Source: Atriophallophorus winterbourni (lineage: Eukaryota > Platyhelminthes > Trematoda > Plagiorchiida > Microphallidae). From it: 64,000 bases of DNA. The notes beneath the pieces were generated by a model, which saw only the letters and a program-made list of their open reading frames with translations, made no database searches and was not told the DNA's origin. Every line of letters starts with the position of its first letter. Positions within the stretch are counted from its first letter, which is position 1. This document shows positions 31,431 to 43,400 of the stretch, in pieces. A program made the position numbers and the translations under genes. The stretch covers positions 1 through 64,000 of the forward strand of contig JACCGJ010013165.1 in the NCBI GenBank assembly GCA_013407085.1, written 5' to 3'.

Positions 31431-33900
31431 GTACGCATTGACGTACACCCACTTCGTTCAGCTTGATACTATCACGGTGTTTGTTGTTAATCTTTTCTAT
31501 ACTTTCGCCTTTGTTATTGTCTCTTGATCGAGCTCTTTCAGTCGTTTTTCTACCGCTGAATCACGTTGCCAATTTGTTGCTTCGATACGCTCAGACCACA
31601 TGGTTTACTGTCGCTTGCCTCTCTCTTGCTGTTTTTTTAAATCGGCTTTCTTGTCCACTGATATCGTGACGCTGTCCAACGTTGATGTTAGACACTTTAT
31701 TTGAAATATATTTTTATGTATGATTCTACATGCCAATGGTCGGGCAAATACTCTATTCGATCAGTGTTCATCGCAGATTGTTGTGCTCAGTTATTAACAC
31801 GGAATGACGGACTGATTGAGCTCTTTGACATTTGTTCGCTTCTATTTATTCTGATGAAGTAGAAAGTTTAGAGGTCGTCAGGGGTAGCAAAGACGTTACA
31901 TTTATCATTCGTATGCTGTACAGCCTTATGAAATTTGGTATGAATTTCTTGATCTTTTGAGCGTTGACAAACTTTTCATTGTTGATGTGCTCGCCAGTGA
32001 CCTGCCAATTCCGCGAAAGAATAGCGCGTTAGAGGTAGCACAGCTTCCTCGTGACTTTCACTATCACGCATTGAAATTACTTGTTTATCAAGGAGGCCAG
32101 CTGTATCCGTCTGTAATCAGCAGTGGAGAATTTAAAGAATGCAATGCGCTAGCGAGACAATATTTTCCCGATTTTTAGTCGCATTCATTTTTCGTACTGT
32201 GGAAATTTGCATCATTTGTTCATTTCCATTAATGGTTTTAGCCTCTGCAGTTGCGTGGTGTTTTTTTCGCGTCTAACAAACAAGTGAACGATCGAAAATT
32301 GGATACCGAGCACAGTACGAAAAGTTCAATCACGAATCTTCGTGGCTTGTTTTGGAAATAATAGTCGCAATAGAATCTCACTGCTTGTCTGAGGGCTAAC
32401 GACCATGAAATTAACAAGCCTATAATCATGCTGCGTCATTTTCGAGAAACTGAGCCCAAGGAAACAATGAAAGAAGAAAATGAAATTGCTTTGTTTATTA
32501 TCGCGAGCTCAAAATTAGAGCAAGAAACCAATATAGATAGTCATTGACAGATCATCGTCTCTAATCGCAGCTCGATTTTCGATACAGAAATGCAATTTTC
32601 AAATTAGCATTAATTTTAGGCATCTCATTCAGGTGTCTGTGCCTAAACTTTTATAGGTTCAGTAACTTTTTAGGTCCCACCCTGCCCCATAGAACATCTT
32701 ACTTTGCCATGGTTTTATGGCAGTTAAGCACTTGGTAATTGTTATCGTTGTATTGCTGTCAATTATGAGAAATTTCGTGAACGAGAGGTTGGTTCCGGAT
32801 CTATGCTATTAACTGGTCATTGTTAGTTAATGACCCATAACTAAATAACTCCTAACGTCACCATATGAGAAATTGCTTCGCTGATGTCGCTCGATGAATT
32901 TACGCTACGTGATTCCTGATGGTAGTGCACTATGCTTGGTGTTAGACTGAACGATAACCTCAATCTTCATGGTCTTTACTATCTACAGTGGGATCACATT
33001 TACGTTTCCTTTCTTCCGTCAGTAAAGGTTTGATTAGTTATCATCTCCGATAACCAGAATAAGGTGGTTTCATTGCGAGTAAATAAGGTTAAGTTAATAG
33101 AAGTGGAGTAATAATTAGTTGTAATGTGTTGAACAATTTTTTAGCTATTAGCTGCGTTTTAACGGGTTTTGTGTGGTCAACATTTGTGGTTAACCCGTGT
33201 TGTTACAAATTGGTCCATCATGTAGAAAGCAATGCTCTTTTTACCGGAAGTGATCTGTTGGTGTCATTATTTGGCGTCGTTAATTTTTCAATAGCTGGAT
33301 GTGCTCACATTCTCAGTACGTATACACTAAAACTAGCTCGTTATCGGGTAGGGACAATAAAGATGAGAATCCGTGAGCACTTCTAAAAATCGATTGGTTT
33401 GCTTAGGTATGTGAATGTGATTTATTCAGGATGTGCGACTTCTAGCGAACGTGCTGACCTGTTCAAAACATCAGACAGCTGTCAAAGCACGAAGCAGCTA
33501 AATCGGACGGCGTCTGTTTGACTGGCCAGCTTATATAGTGATTTCAAGACCAAGATGTGGCGTTAGTAAAATTCAGCGCTAGCTTTTCAAGGGATGTGAA
33601 CAAAGTTGGGCATTATTGTGGCACGCTTGAAACGATAGTCCACATAGTAGTTCGTAACGTGTAGGTACTGGTAGTCGTCATACGGGTTTTCGTCAACCAT
33701 GCACACATTCAGTTTGAAGTAAATCTAAATCATTTCGTTACAACTTTACAGTAACCAGCAACACGTCGGATACGGAACCTCGATCACTACGAAACTGTCG
33801 CTGTTTGAGAAGTGTCATCTGTAGTCCATAAGCGCAGCAACTACTTTGTCATTGAAATCAACAATGATAAGATGCTCTCATTGCGGATGCATACAGTGGA
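31431..33900. other. Intergenic, mostly unassigned
   Basis: Probable RhoGDI 3' UTR, then unassigned sequence. Open frames at 31957-32178 and 33126-33386 match no family I recognise. 32650-33100 weakly resembles 23245-23520 (shared ATAGGTTCAGTA and CGATAACCAGAA-like blocks). Confidence 0.35.
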
Positions 33901-33959
33901 ATCGGCAAATGCTAAAGGATCATTCGCAGTATAGGAAGTAATCGCCGATAGGAAATCGC

Positions 33960-34740
33960 TTATAAACTGATCAAATAACGAGCTAACAATGTTACCGTTA
34001 AAAAGACTTCAAGGCACTCGCAAACTAATGAACATTACATTTACGAAGTATTTGAATATATTCGAGACCGATCGGGAGTCCATAATCATGAAAATAGAAC
34101 TCTCCGCTCCATATTAATGCATCTCAAAGATAAAACTCCTTTAGGTTGTGCGACGACCTGCATCTACAAAATCAAATGCAATGGTTGCGCGGGTGTTTAC
34201 ATTGGGCAAACGTCTAGAGAACTCTATACTAGGGTAAACGAACACAGGAAACGAGTGGGAAAGCGACCCCGCAATCCCAGTGAATATCAATCACTGATTC
34301 GGGATTCGGTCCTAGCTGAACACGTGCTAGACACTGGACACAGCGTAGATCTTGATAACGTGAAAGTGATAAGACGGGGTGTGAAATCTTATAGGGAAAG
34401 ACTTCACGCCGAGGCTGTTGAAATAACGAATGCGGTGAACAAGGTGGACATCTCAACAATCTGGCGTTCGGTTTTGCAGCGGATTAGGATTAACGAACAT
34501 CACACCTAATACGCACATGATTACGTAAGCAGTGTCGGTATCCGCTGACCTGAACAATTAATAAACAATTAGGGATGAACACAGCAATTAGGAGGTGTGA
34601 TCAATTATCTTTATCTCCCCTGTGTAGCTTAGTGAACTCAGCATTGGTCAAGAGAATGCCATTTATACCTGAACACTGTTCGTACCGACACCCTTGGTCC
34701 GACGAAGCTTCTGTGTTCAGAAGCGAAACGTTACCAAAAA
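33960..34740 (+). mobile_element. Penelope-like element remnant with GIY-YIG endonuclease
   Basis: An open frame at 34117-34509 encodes the C-terminal GIY-YIG nuclease of a Penelope-like retroelement: CIYKIKCNGCAGVYIGQTSR, ELYTRVNEHRKRV, LAEHVLDTGHSVDLDNVKVI and RERLHAEAVEITNAVNKV. The Cys pair before the GVYIGQT core and the downstream EH and H residues are as in this group. The reverse transcriptase is absent. A hammerhead-like fold lies about 190 bp after the stop, where the element's terminal repeat is expected. Confidence 0.82.
34694..34738 (+). ncRNA. Hammerhead-like fold downstream of the Penelope-like ORF, variant core
   Basis: Order: TTGGT, CCGACGA, A, GCTTCTG, loop TGTT, CAGAAGC, GAAA, CGTT, ACCAA. 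TTGGT pairs with ACCAA (stem I) and GCTTCTG with CAGAAGC (7-bp stem II). ACGT could be a minimal stem III with cleavage triplet GTT. The core has C where U4 is expected and an extra A after it, so it may be inactive. Confidence 0.45.
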
Positions 34741-35880
34741 CTTACTATAACCGATTCATTGCAAACTCTATTTTCATGATTACATTTACGACTTTTGAAT
34801 TTACATTGGTTGACGACAAATCAAATTTTCAACTAATCCTGCGTGTTCAGATGAGAATCGAAATAAATGATGGTTTAGATCGCCGGCATTGCCAATTAGT
34901 TCATTAAAGCATCCGCAATTAACTATGTAAGCTCTGAAAACACCCACGGAATCATATCTCGCCGCACACAGAGCGGTTCATTCATCGATCGATTGATACG
35001 TAAAATTGCGGGTTAGCCAGATAATTTTCTGTGTCGATACAACCTAAGATGCACACGTGCGTGTAAAGGTTCGTAGATCGATTAAAACTGTGTGAACAGA
35101 ATCTAAAATTTCAATCGTTTCTGTTACACTTGCTATCGCGTTTCCTGGTGAAATCGATCGAATGCAATTCGGTATGCAATTCTTCTCCATTGTCAAGAGC
35201 GGCACTTCGTTGATGAATTCGAACGTGAAAATGATTTCAATTCATTAAAGTGGCACTGGGTATTATGAACCGTCCGTCGTAGTCAATAGTCTTTATCCAT
35301 CAACGTCAATAAAGACATGTTAACATTTTGAAATAAGTGAGTTATTGAAAAATGAAGTAATTATTGACCGAAATTATCTATAGCTACGTCTATAATTTGA
35401 TACCTATCAGCCTTATGTCTGAAAGCTTAAAGTTATGTTCATTAATCTTCCAAATTCTAGCAACACATAAGGTCATGGTTGCAGGTTGGAAATATCAACC
35501 GAACGGAACTTCCGCAAGTTATTTTATTCGTTGTGTTTTCTTTTGAATTCCCTACCTGCCAATTTGGCCGACTTCAACAGTTTATCTATATTCAAATTAA
35601 AATGTGACGACTATATGCGACCTAACCCTGATGTCACTCACAACTATTAACACTTTATATTAGTCGCCGAGCTCACGGCAATGCGCGTCCTAATCGACCC
35701 TCAGAAAGCCCGAAATTTTACCGATTCGCCAAAAAATCAATCACCACGGGAAACAATCGGTATTTTCTAGGTGTCTATTGGACCGCGTTTTATTACGTTA
35801 TTCTTTATGAAATGGGTAGCACCCTGGCTTTGGTTCACAACTTTGATTTTTCATGAACTATCACTATCGCAAGGACGGTC
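34740..35880. other. Intergenic, no recognisable feature
   Basis: A/T-rich sequence without a credible gene or a repeat shared with the rest of the window. Confidence 0.4.
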
Positions 35881-36225
35881 CCAAGCCCGTCTGAGAAAGG
35901 AGGAGGGTTGGGCTTAGGGCTAGCAACCCTATCCCGTAAAACCTACATTGCTACGGAAACGATGACAACAGATCCGTGGTTTGGTCATGTCTGCAGGATG
36001 AATCCCAGTTCGCATACGAAGGTAGCCATGCACTGGCATCCGCAAGGTAAACGAAAAAGGGGACAGCCCAAGGAAACTTGGCGCAGAACTTTGGAACGCG
36101 AACTACATGCACAAGGATTCACGGTGCAGACGGCAAAGGAAGCAGCGACAGACCGGAACCACTGGCGTGAAGTTGTCTTCGCCTCATGTGCCACCCGGCA
36201 TGGAGAGGACTGAATGAAATGAATT
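35880..36225 (+). mobile_element. LINE 3' coding tail
   Basis: The plus strand reads VCRMNPSSHTKVAMHWHPQG, KRKRGQPKETWRRTLEREL and TDRNHWREVVFASCATRHGE then D-stop, the C-terminal end of an EN/RT LINE related to the tail nested in the piggyBac element. Confidence 0.82.
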
Positions 36226-36735
36226 AATCACTATCGCATACCAAGCAGATCCTATTCCATGATATGTTGTTTGAACATGTCGTTTGAACTTACACAGCTA
36301 TTTTAGCGACAAGCATCGCATGCAAACGACGAAACAGTAGACAATTGTCGATGCATACTCAGGGATCGCTCCTGAGATATTTTACCGGTTCTCTTTTTTA
36401 ATCGTGCTAGCTATAAGATGAGAGATGGTGTACGTCGCTTGAAAGTAGAGGGGCCCATTGAGAGATTATCCTAAAGAGGGGCCCCCATGTGTCACAACTT
36501 GTTTAAACAACGATGTACATGAAGTAAATTTCTTTCCGATACTATTGGCATTTTTCAAACATTTATTTGCTGCTTAAACGGATAAATAAATGTATCGTTT
36601 TTGACTTCCAGCTTTCGAGTAGCAGGGGAGGAACTTTTTTAAATTCTAGTTTGTTGTTACCGTTTCAAGTAGTACCGGACGGAGAGAACCCCGTCAACTG
36701 TTATGTCTTGTTTAAAGAGGTCTCAATTTCGAAAA

Positions 36736-36900
36736 AGCTCGTTTGCATGCATTTCCATCACACACACGATTGGTTTCGTGCTGTTTGCACTTATCACGTA
36801 TGGACAGTAGGGTCAGGATCTACATGCCAATGTCATTGGCACTGTCTCCCAAGGACCAACCAAGAGAACGACAAAATTTAACGACTAACATGGCGCCAGG
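36736..36900 (-). repeat. 236-bp ribozyme repeat family, degenerate copy
   Basis: The minus strand shows CCTACTGTCC, GTGCAAACAGCACGAAACC and GTGTGTGTGATGGAAATGCA in the family order. The core is damaged (GTGATAA for CTGATGA, AATC for GGTC). Confidence 0.7.
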
Positions 36901-37148
36901 TGAACGAAACTGTTTACTAATTTTGTGATGGTGTGGAACATTTTGCTCACAAATAGAAACGACCTTTACAAACCCATGCCGGATTGAAAAAAGAAAAAGC
37001 AAAAAGGCCTATAGGTATCAAATGCACATTTACTTTTCGAAAACGAAAGGCCAGGAAAACCGATAAAGATAACGAGAAAAACAAACTAGAAACAGCACGA
37101 GGGATTCGAAAGCAGAATACGAATGGTGGGAACCATCAAGTGAAACGA

Positions 37149-37478
37149 TTAAAACGTCTGGTTACTTGCTTCTGCCAGCTGATGACATAATTCGGACGAT
37201 CGATGACGTCCGGCGGCCGTTTTGAGCGCATTGGAAACCAAATCTGGAGCGATCATCCCGATGCGTGCCATAACGCGAGCCACAGCGCCCCGGATCGAGT
37301 CGTAAGTGTCATCCAAATGAGGCATCAACCCGTTGATCAGATCTTCGATGACGGCCGAGTGTACAGGATTCAGATGTGATTTGGTTGAATCCGTAGTATC
37401 GCCAGCTGGTGAGCAGGTAAGCATAGCACGAGTGATCCGAAACCATGCATTGAGAGATTCGGTGACCAATAGTCGAAT
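37149..37478 (-). CDS. DNAAF5 exon 9 and stop
   Basis: Acceptor TTTTTTGTTATAG. Reads IRLLVTESLNAWFRIT, then NGLMPHLDDTYDSIRGAVAR, and ends RHRSSELCHQLAEASNQTF with TAA at 37149-37151. Phase 0 start. Confidence 0.9.
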   Translation of the reverse strand: MRLLVTESLNAWFRITRAMLTCSPAGDTTDSTKSHLNPVHSAVIEDLINGLMPHLDDTYDSIRGAVARVMARIGMIAPDLVSNALKTAAGRHRSSELCHQLAEASNQTF

Positions 37479-40400
37479 CTATAACAAAAAACCAATCGTC
37501 ATGGATTACATATTTCTAAGAGAGCAAAAAGCCATGTGTGGTTTTACATCCAGAGCGGGGTCTTTAGCAGTATGCTTGGGGTGAATTTTGTAACGGTAAC
37601 TTAATGGGGAAAAGGTGTCATTTTTGCGTTGACTTTGGAACAAAGACGCCAATTCCAAATAGCAAGATAAAATAAAGACAATGAAGCGCATAACACTAAT
37701 GAACACAGGAACTCTGCTGGATATTGGTCATAAACGTTGTGCAGTTGACTTGTAAAATCACGAAAAAGAAGTCAGTTATCGTGGAGCCAAACTAGTTCAC
37801 AACCACTTGGCTCTAGGTGATGAATTGTGGATTATGACCACCACAACTATCGCTGTATGTATGTATGAAATCACAAACCTGGATGCGGGAAAAGTGCCGT
37901 ACAACCAAGGACTGCACGTGGGCTAAGATACTGTCAGGTTGCCTAGGCCTAGACAGATATAAGAAAGGGGAAATGGCGGTGAGACTATAGCGTGTTTCAG
38001 CATGCAGCTCACTTCCGTTGGCAAATCAGTTTAGCACGATGTTAGCTGCACAGCACAGATGTACTGCACGATTGCACATCCGTGCACCGACGTTAATCAA
38101 GCTTCAGGTCTCCAATTCGGTGCAATTAGGTAATTAATTAAAATTGCCTCGCGCCAAAAATAACAGAGTGCACGAAAACGACCAGAAGACACCGAATTCA
38201 TTGATTTTTGGTTCGAAGATTGGAGACGAGTCGGCACTCAACAATTGTATTACCTCTCGATGCTGATTGCAATGAAGACCATATCCCAGTTATATTCGCA
38301 TGGTTACTATAACTATTCTAAAGCAGGACCCATATGTGACAAAAGTTATCATTCGCAGCCACGAATAATGAAATGAAAGGATACGCCGAACCAACAAGTT
38401 GAATGTACAGGAGTTCGTGGTGATGCAATGACCAAACACAAAAGCGAAATTCCAACATCAGTTTTAAAAATTCACGGTCGACAACATGACCAAGTAAAGG
38501 CTTAAAAATTTTGGTACATGGCGGAAGAGGAGGCATAAAAGGAACGTTTGAGTGACAGGCAATTTTACAATGAGCGCCTTTTGCAGAACATGCGTTATTA
38601 GTTGGCTTTTTGAAGTAGGTACTACGTAGATTAGGTGTAGAAAGGGGTTTACTGACACTAAATCGTCAAACACTTTTTCTTGCCAACATTCCACCGCGTG
38701 GACATTTCTTAACGGTTTGCGAAAGGATTGCCGATAGCGTACGGGCCTCAAATTTTCAAGCAAGTGCTGGGGTTCATATCAAACAGAAGAAGAAGTATGC
38801 TGGGATATGCGCCAGGACTTCTCGAGCAATTCAGCGATACTCGAATACGGAACGATTGACGTTTTTAAAATCAATAGCATATCTCTCCTGCTAAATAAAT
38901 TCATTTAAACGTATTGTGCATTCTTTAGAAGTTATCAAACTGGGGATTAAGTGACTGGGGATAAAGTGACTTGGGTGTTAAATGTCTGGTGATTAAGTGA
39001 CCGGACACCGTAGAAAGGATGAGGTTCGTGGCCCAACCTGGAGTCAGCCAACGTTTACACAGTCGTAAACTGTACGCGGGCTGAAATGCTATTAGGTTAT
39101 CAAGTCTTGACAGACAGCGAAAATGGCTGTGAGAATCCGGCATGTTTTTCAGTGCAGCTCACTACCACTTGATTGTACGAAATACTGATGCCGTGACCTG
39201 CCGATAGAATTGTTTTCACAACCGTTTGATGATACGATGATCCAAAACTATTTGGTAAAACTTCATTTCAAGTGAATAGATGTAACATCGGAGGTATGCA
39301 GATGTTCGTCTCAAAAAGTGACGTCAGCAAGTTAAATGGAAACAGCACGAAGGAGCGTGTGCAACAATGAAACTAGCACGAGATTCCATTTGTGCTATTT
39401 TCACAAATTATGTGCGTCACATGATACCAATGGATAAATCAATAATCTCTCAATATCGACGAATTGTGGAAACTAAATTCAGATACGAAAATGGTCAGTA
39501 GCGAAATAAGCGATAATTTAATTGAAAATTCGTTGCACAGCAAGAACCACTTACCGAGTCCTTGGTGTCATTCAATCGTTTTATTAAATTCGGATAAAAT
39601 CGATACACTTGATCACCGAAAGAATTTGGCAATGGGCACTGATTTGCTGTCGGTGGTGATGGATTATCTCCCGAAAGCCAGGTGGGCGACTGGAAGAACT
39701 GTGTCTGTGATGGTCCCTCATGGTCCGTAACGGGAAGCAAGAGCCCATTGAATAGAATAGTCACGTTTAGACAGGCCATTTTTCGAGTTGCTTCCAAGTC
39801 ATCCTCGAGAAGAGCGCCAAGTCGTGTGAGTAAAAGGGAAAGCACCGCGTGAGAAAGGGTAGGAAGACTGCTTCGGCGAGTGTGTTTGGAATTTGTGGCT
39901 GTAAGTTAGTTGAAACCAAATTAGGCATGGGTCGTAACCAAAGTAAGTATCAAGATTTGGAGATCTTTCCATATCTTTCCATTTTCCTTGTTGTCGGACT
40001 GGTGCACAATGCTGTGCAGGTAATATGCTATCATTTTGTATTACTGCAGTCATCTTTCAGATATTTGTTAGTGACCGATTGTCACCTGGGTATGGCGAGG
40101 GATATACAATGAATCGTGGGGCTCACATTCTTAGTACGTAAACTACACAGCCGGTTTCTGGTTGTTTGCCGTCATCAGATGGAGACAGTAAGCTTAGGTT
40201 CAACGAAACTTGAAACAATGGTAAACAAAGTTATAATTGAATGCCACTGTTTAAGGTGTGTAAACTGTAGCCCATCCTATCAGTTACATCAGTTTTAGTC
40301 ACCTCGCAAGATATGGTCCAGAGTTGGGTGGTGGTAATCTCGACAATTTGAGCGTTGGATTGGATAGTGTAAGCCATACGTTTGGCCAGTCCTCAATAGT

Positions 40401-43400
40401 AATGCGAACCACCTCCACTCCAATCTGAATATACTGCTCTATAGATTTTGAGACCAGTAAATTCAGATCTTGACGTATCTAACCGAATTATATTTAACCC
40501 GTTAAGTATCAGCTTACAGAACAGGATTAAGTTAGCGGGTGGTGAAATAGAGTTAGAAATTTTTCACCAGTTGACCAAAAGACAGCCGATTGCAAGGCGC
40601 AATGTATCACCACGCACACCACAACATATGCTAGAAGCACCCAATACGTGAACGGAAGTGTCATACACATAATTATGTTTGGGTAGAAGTATAAAAGTGC
40701 GTCAACATCTCGCAATCTAGAGCAGTGCGAGAGAATAATATGTCACGACAATAAATAGTCCATTAAGCTTATTTAGTGTAGCTATAGGACAGTCGAAGAG
40801 AATCGAATCAGATTCCAACACAGCAGGAGGATGATCCGTGTTTTTGCATAGCGTAATAGAGTAAAAGTAAATAAAACCATCTCACGGTCGAACTGCTGCA
40901 AATTCACGGCGAGGTGTTAACATTTACACCTAAGGGCACGTCACAGAAATCGATTTTAAGGCAAACTTTGTTACCGGCGCTCATGAAGTGCAGTGCTGCG
41001 GACTAGCGTCTGAAAGATGACAAGAAAATAAAAATTTGAAAGAAAATGATTGCGTTGGTGTCATACCAGTATCACACGATGGTTGAGTTCATGAGTAAAT
41101 TGCGACGAAAGTAACTCAAGAACTTCGACGGGGTTTAAACATTATCTACATGAGTGTGGGCTCATGTGATTGAACAGGTTGGTCGTACCAACCTTATCCA
41201 ACTGTAGAATACAAACGTAACTTGTTTACCTTTCCTCCACTTTTTTCAAGCGCAAGAGGATTTTGATCCTACTGTCCCTACCTGACGAGTGCAAACAGTA
41301 CGAAACCGGTCGTGGGGTGTGTGTGTGTGATAGAAATGCATGCAAATGAGCTTATTAAAAGGGTAAGATAATCTGGTTACAGTTGATCGAATCTTGAAGA
41401 TGAAATTAATGAAAAAATGTCCACAATGAAAACACAAGAACAATTCATCGGCTATAAAAAAGCAGCCCGAGAAACTAAACCTTCAACAATATGCGGTATC
41501 CTATACTAGCACTTCCAATGTAGCTGATGTTCTTGTTATCTGAGACAAGGGAAAAAATTAATAAAAGAAAATCTACTCAAAGGATGCCTAACACCGATAA
41601 GAAGGATCTGTTAATCCAATACGCACAGGTGAACGAGGATGTTCACAATGTCTTTCACGAACATCAATGAAACCATCTAAGCGACTCCTCGAGCAAGAAT
41701 ACGTTAAAAAGTGCAACCTACTTTCAGCGTTCACGTCAATTTGTGATCCCAGAAGTTTTCGCACACATTCAATGTGGTCACAAAGCCAGCGGTCGAGGTG
41801 AACCTCATCGGCAGTTCGACTATCCACGTTGGACTCGTCCAAATCAAAAATGTTCGTAGCTGCTGCCGACAGTGCCACCAAACACGTAACGGCAGCCTTT
41901 CGCATTGCCTCCGCGGTTCGACCCGCACGCCATACACACGCGGGAAGGATAAGATGAGTGAGACAGCGACTTAATAACGCTGGTGAAGCTAAAACTTGCT
42001 GTGAGAAGAAGGTAAGCAGTGAAAACGGATATTGAAACATGTGGTTTACGGAAACCGTAAATTGATACAAACACAAGGTGGTTTAAAAACGTCTGGCACA
42101 GGTTCAAATGAGGCAAGCGATCCGCAGTCACTCCATTCGGCTCAGAAATTGACACGACCGCGCATCGTGTTTGGCATGAAAAGCTGCCTTCAGTTAGCTA
42201 TAACATTATTATATCCAGTCGAAAAGCAGGCAAAAGTAAGTCCAGTTGTCCTTGGGGCAAGCCCACATACAGGTCCTTTTCGCTTTTCATTGACTGGATA
42301 TAAGACAACACCGGAAAACACTCAACAAATACACGACTATCAAAGGCAACAATAGATCGAGAGTAAACACTGATGTCAATATGCTTCCATCCTGCTAATT
42401 TCCATCACAAATCAACCGATGTCAAATATTTAGACCAATAGGACAGTGTTTATCATACACAATAGCTCACAATCGTCATATGGTGGCATCTGATTGTCAA
42501 TTGGATATAGTTCCTTGAGGTTATCGCATCACCAACACTTTAATAACAATTAAACACTAAATACGGGCATGCTTTGGTCTTGCCAATACAAAAGCATCCG
42601 TTTTGCGAAACTAATAATCAAGGCACACTCGTATCGATTGCCCACACAAGCTATTTGTGTGGAAATGCGAAAGCAGCGATATCGCAACACCACCAGCAGT
42701 GTGGTATGTGTTGCACTACATTCCATTGGCAAGCACGCATCCGGTAGGTGGCCAACTACAGCGATCTTATAAGAGAAACAGCGGCAGTACCCACTAAAGC
42801 ACATACAACAACAATTTATTGGTGATGGAAAGAACGTAGTAAAAAAGTCAGCAGGCTGGCAGCGCAGGTAATAAACTTGCTGGGGTTAGAAGGATGTATT
42901 TAGATGTTGAAAAATAAACAATAATATAGATTGCTTAAAACAGTGAGATGGTGCGATTATCTACGACATGACCCGATTAGATTCATGAAAGATCGCTGTG
43001 GAACAAGAAAACCTTAGTGAAGAAATAAAAACGGCATATTTTAATGAAACTCTACGCCCAGTGTATTATTACGAGATATGCGGCATGTTGTGATCAATAA
43101 GTGGTAAATTCGGTTTTTATTCACGAGATTAGAATGAAAAGCAATGAAAAAGATTTTCTCCGAACTAGGTAAACGGAGGCAACATCATACAGGGAATCAA
43201 AAAGATGACGTGTCTGGTTAGTGTTCGAATGTAAAAATGCCACCTGTCATGACCATATTCATTTCGTTAACAGTACAGTCCTGATATTTAACGCGAAACG
43301 CAATCTCCCTAATATTAATACTTACTGCACAAAACTGTCCGAAAATACAAAAAGCGTTAAAACAACTTTAGACAACCTTAGCATATTCGAAGTGTGTCAT

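Noticed and set aside
31957..32178. Small gene downstream of RhoGDI
   Set aside because: 73 codons, no recognisable domain, no clear initiation context or splice structure; left unassigned.
33126..33386. Small membrane protein gene
   Set aside because: Hydrophobic runs in an A/T-rich region are expected by chance, and no family match was recognised.
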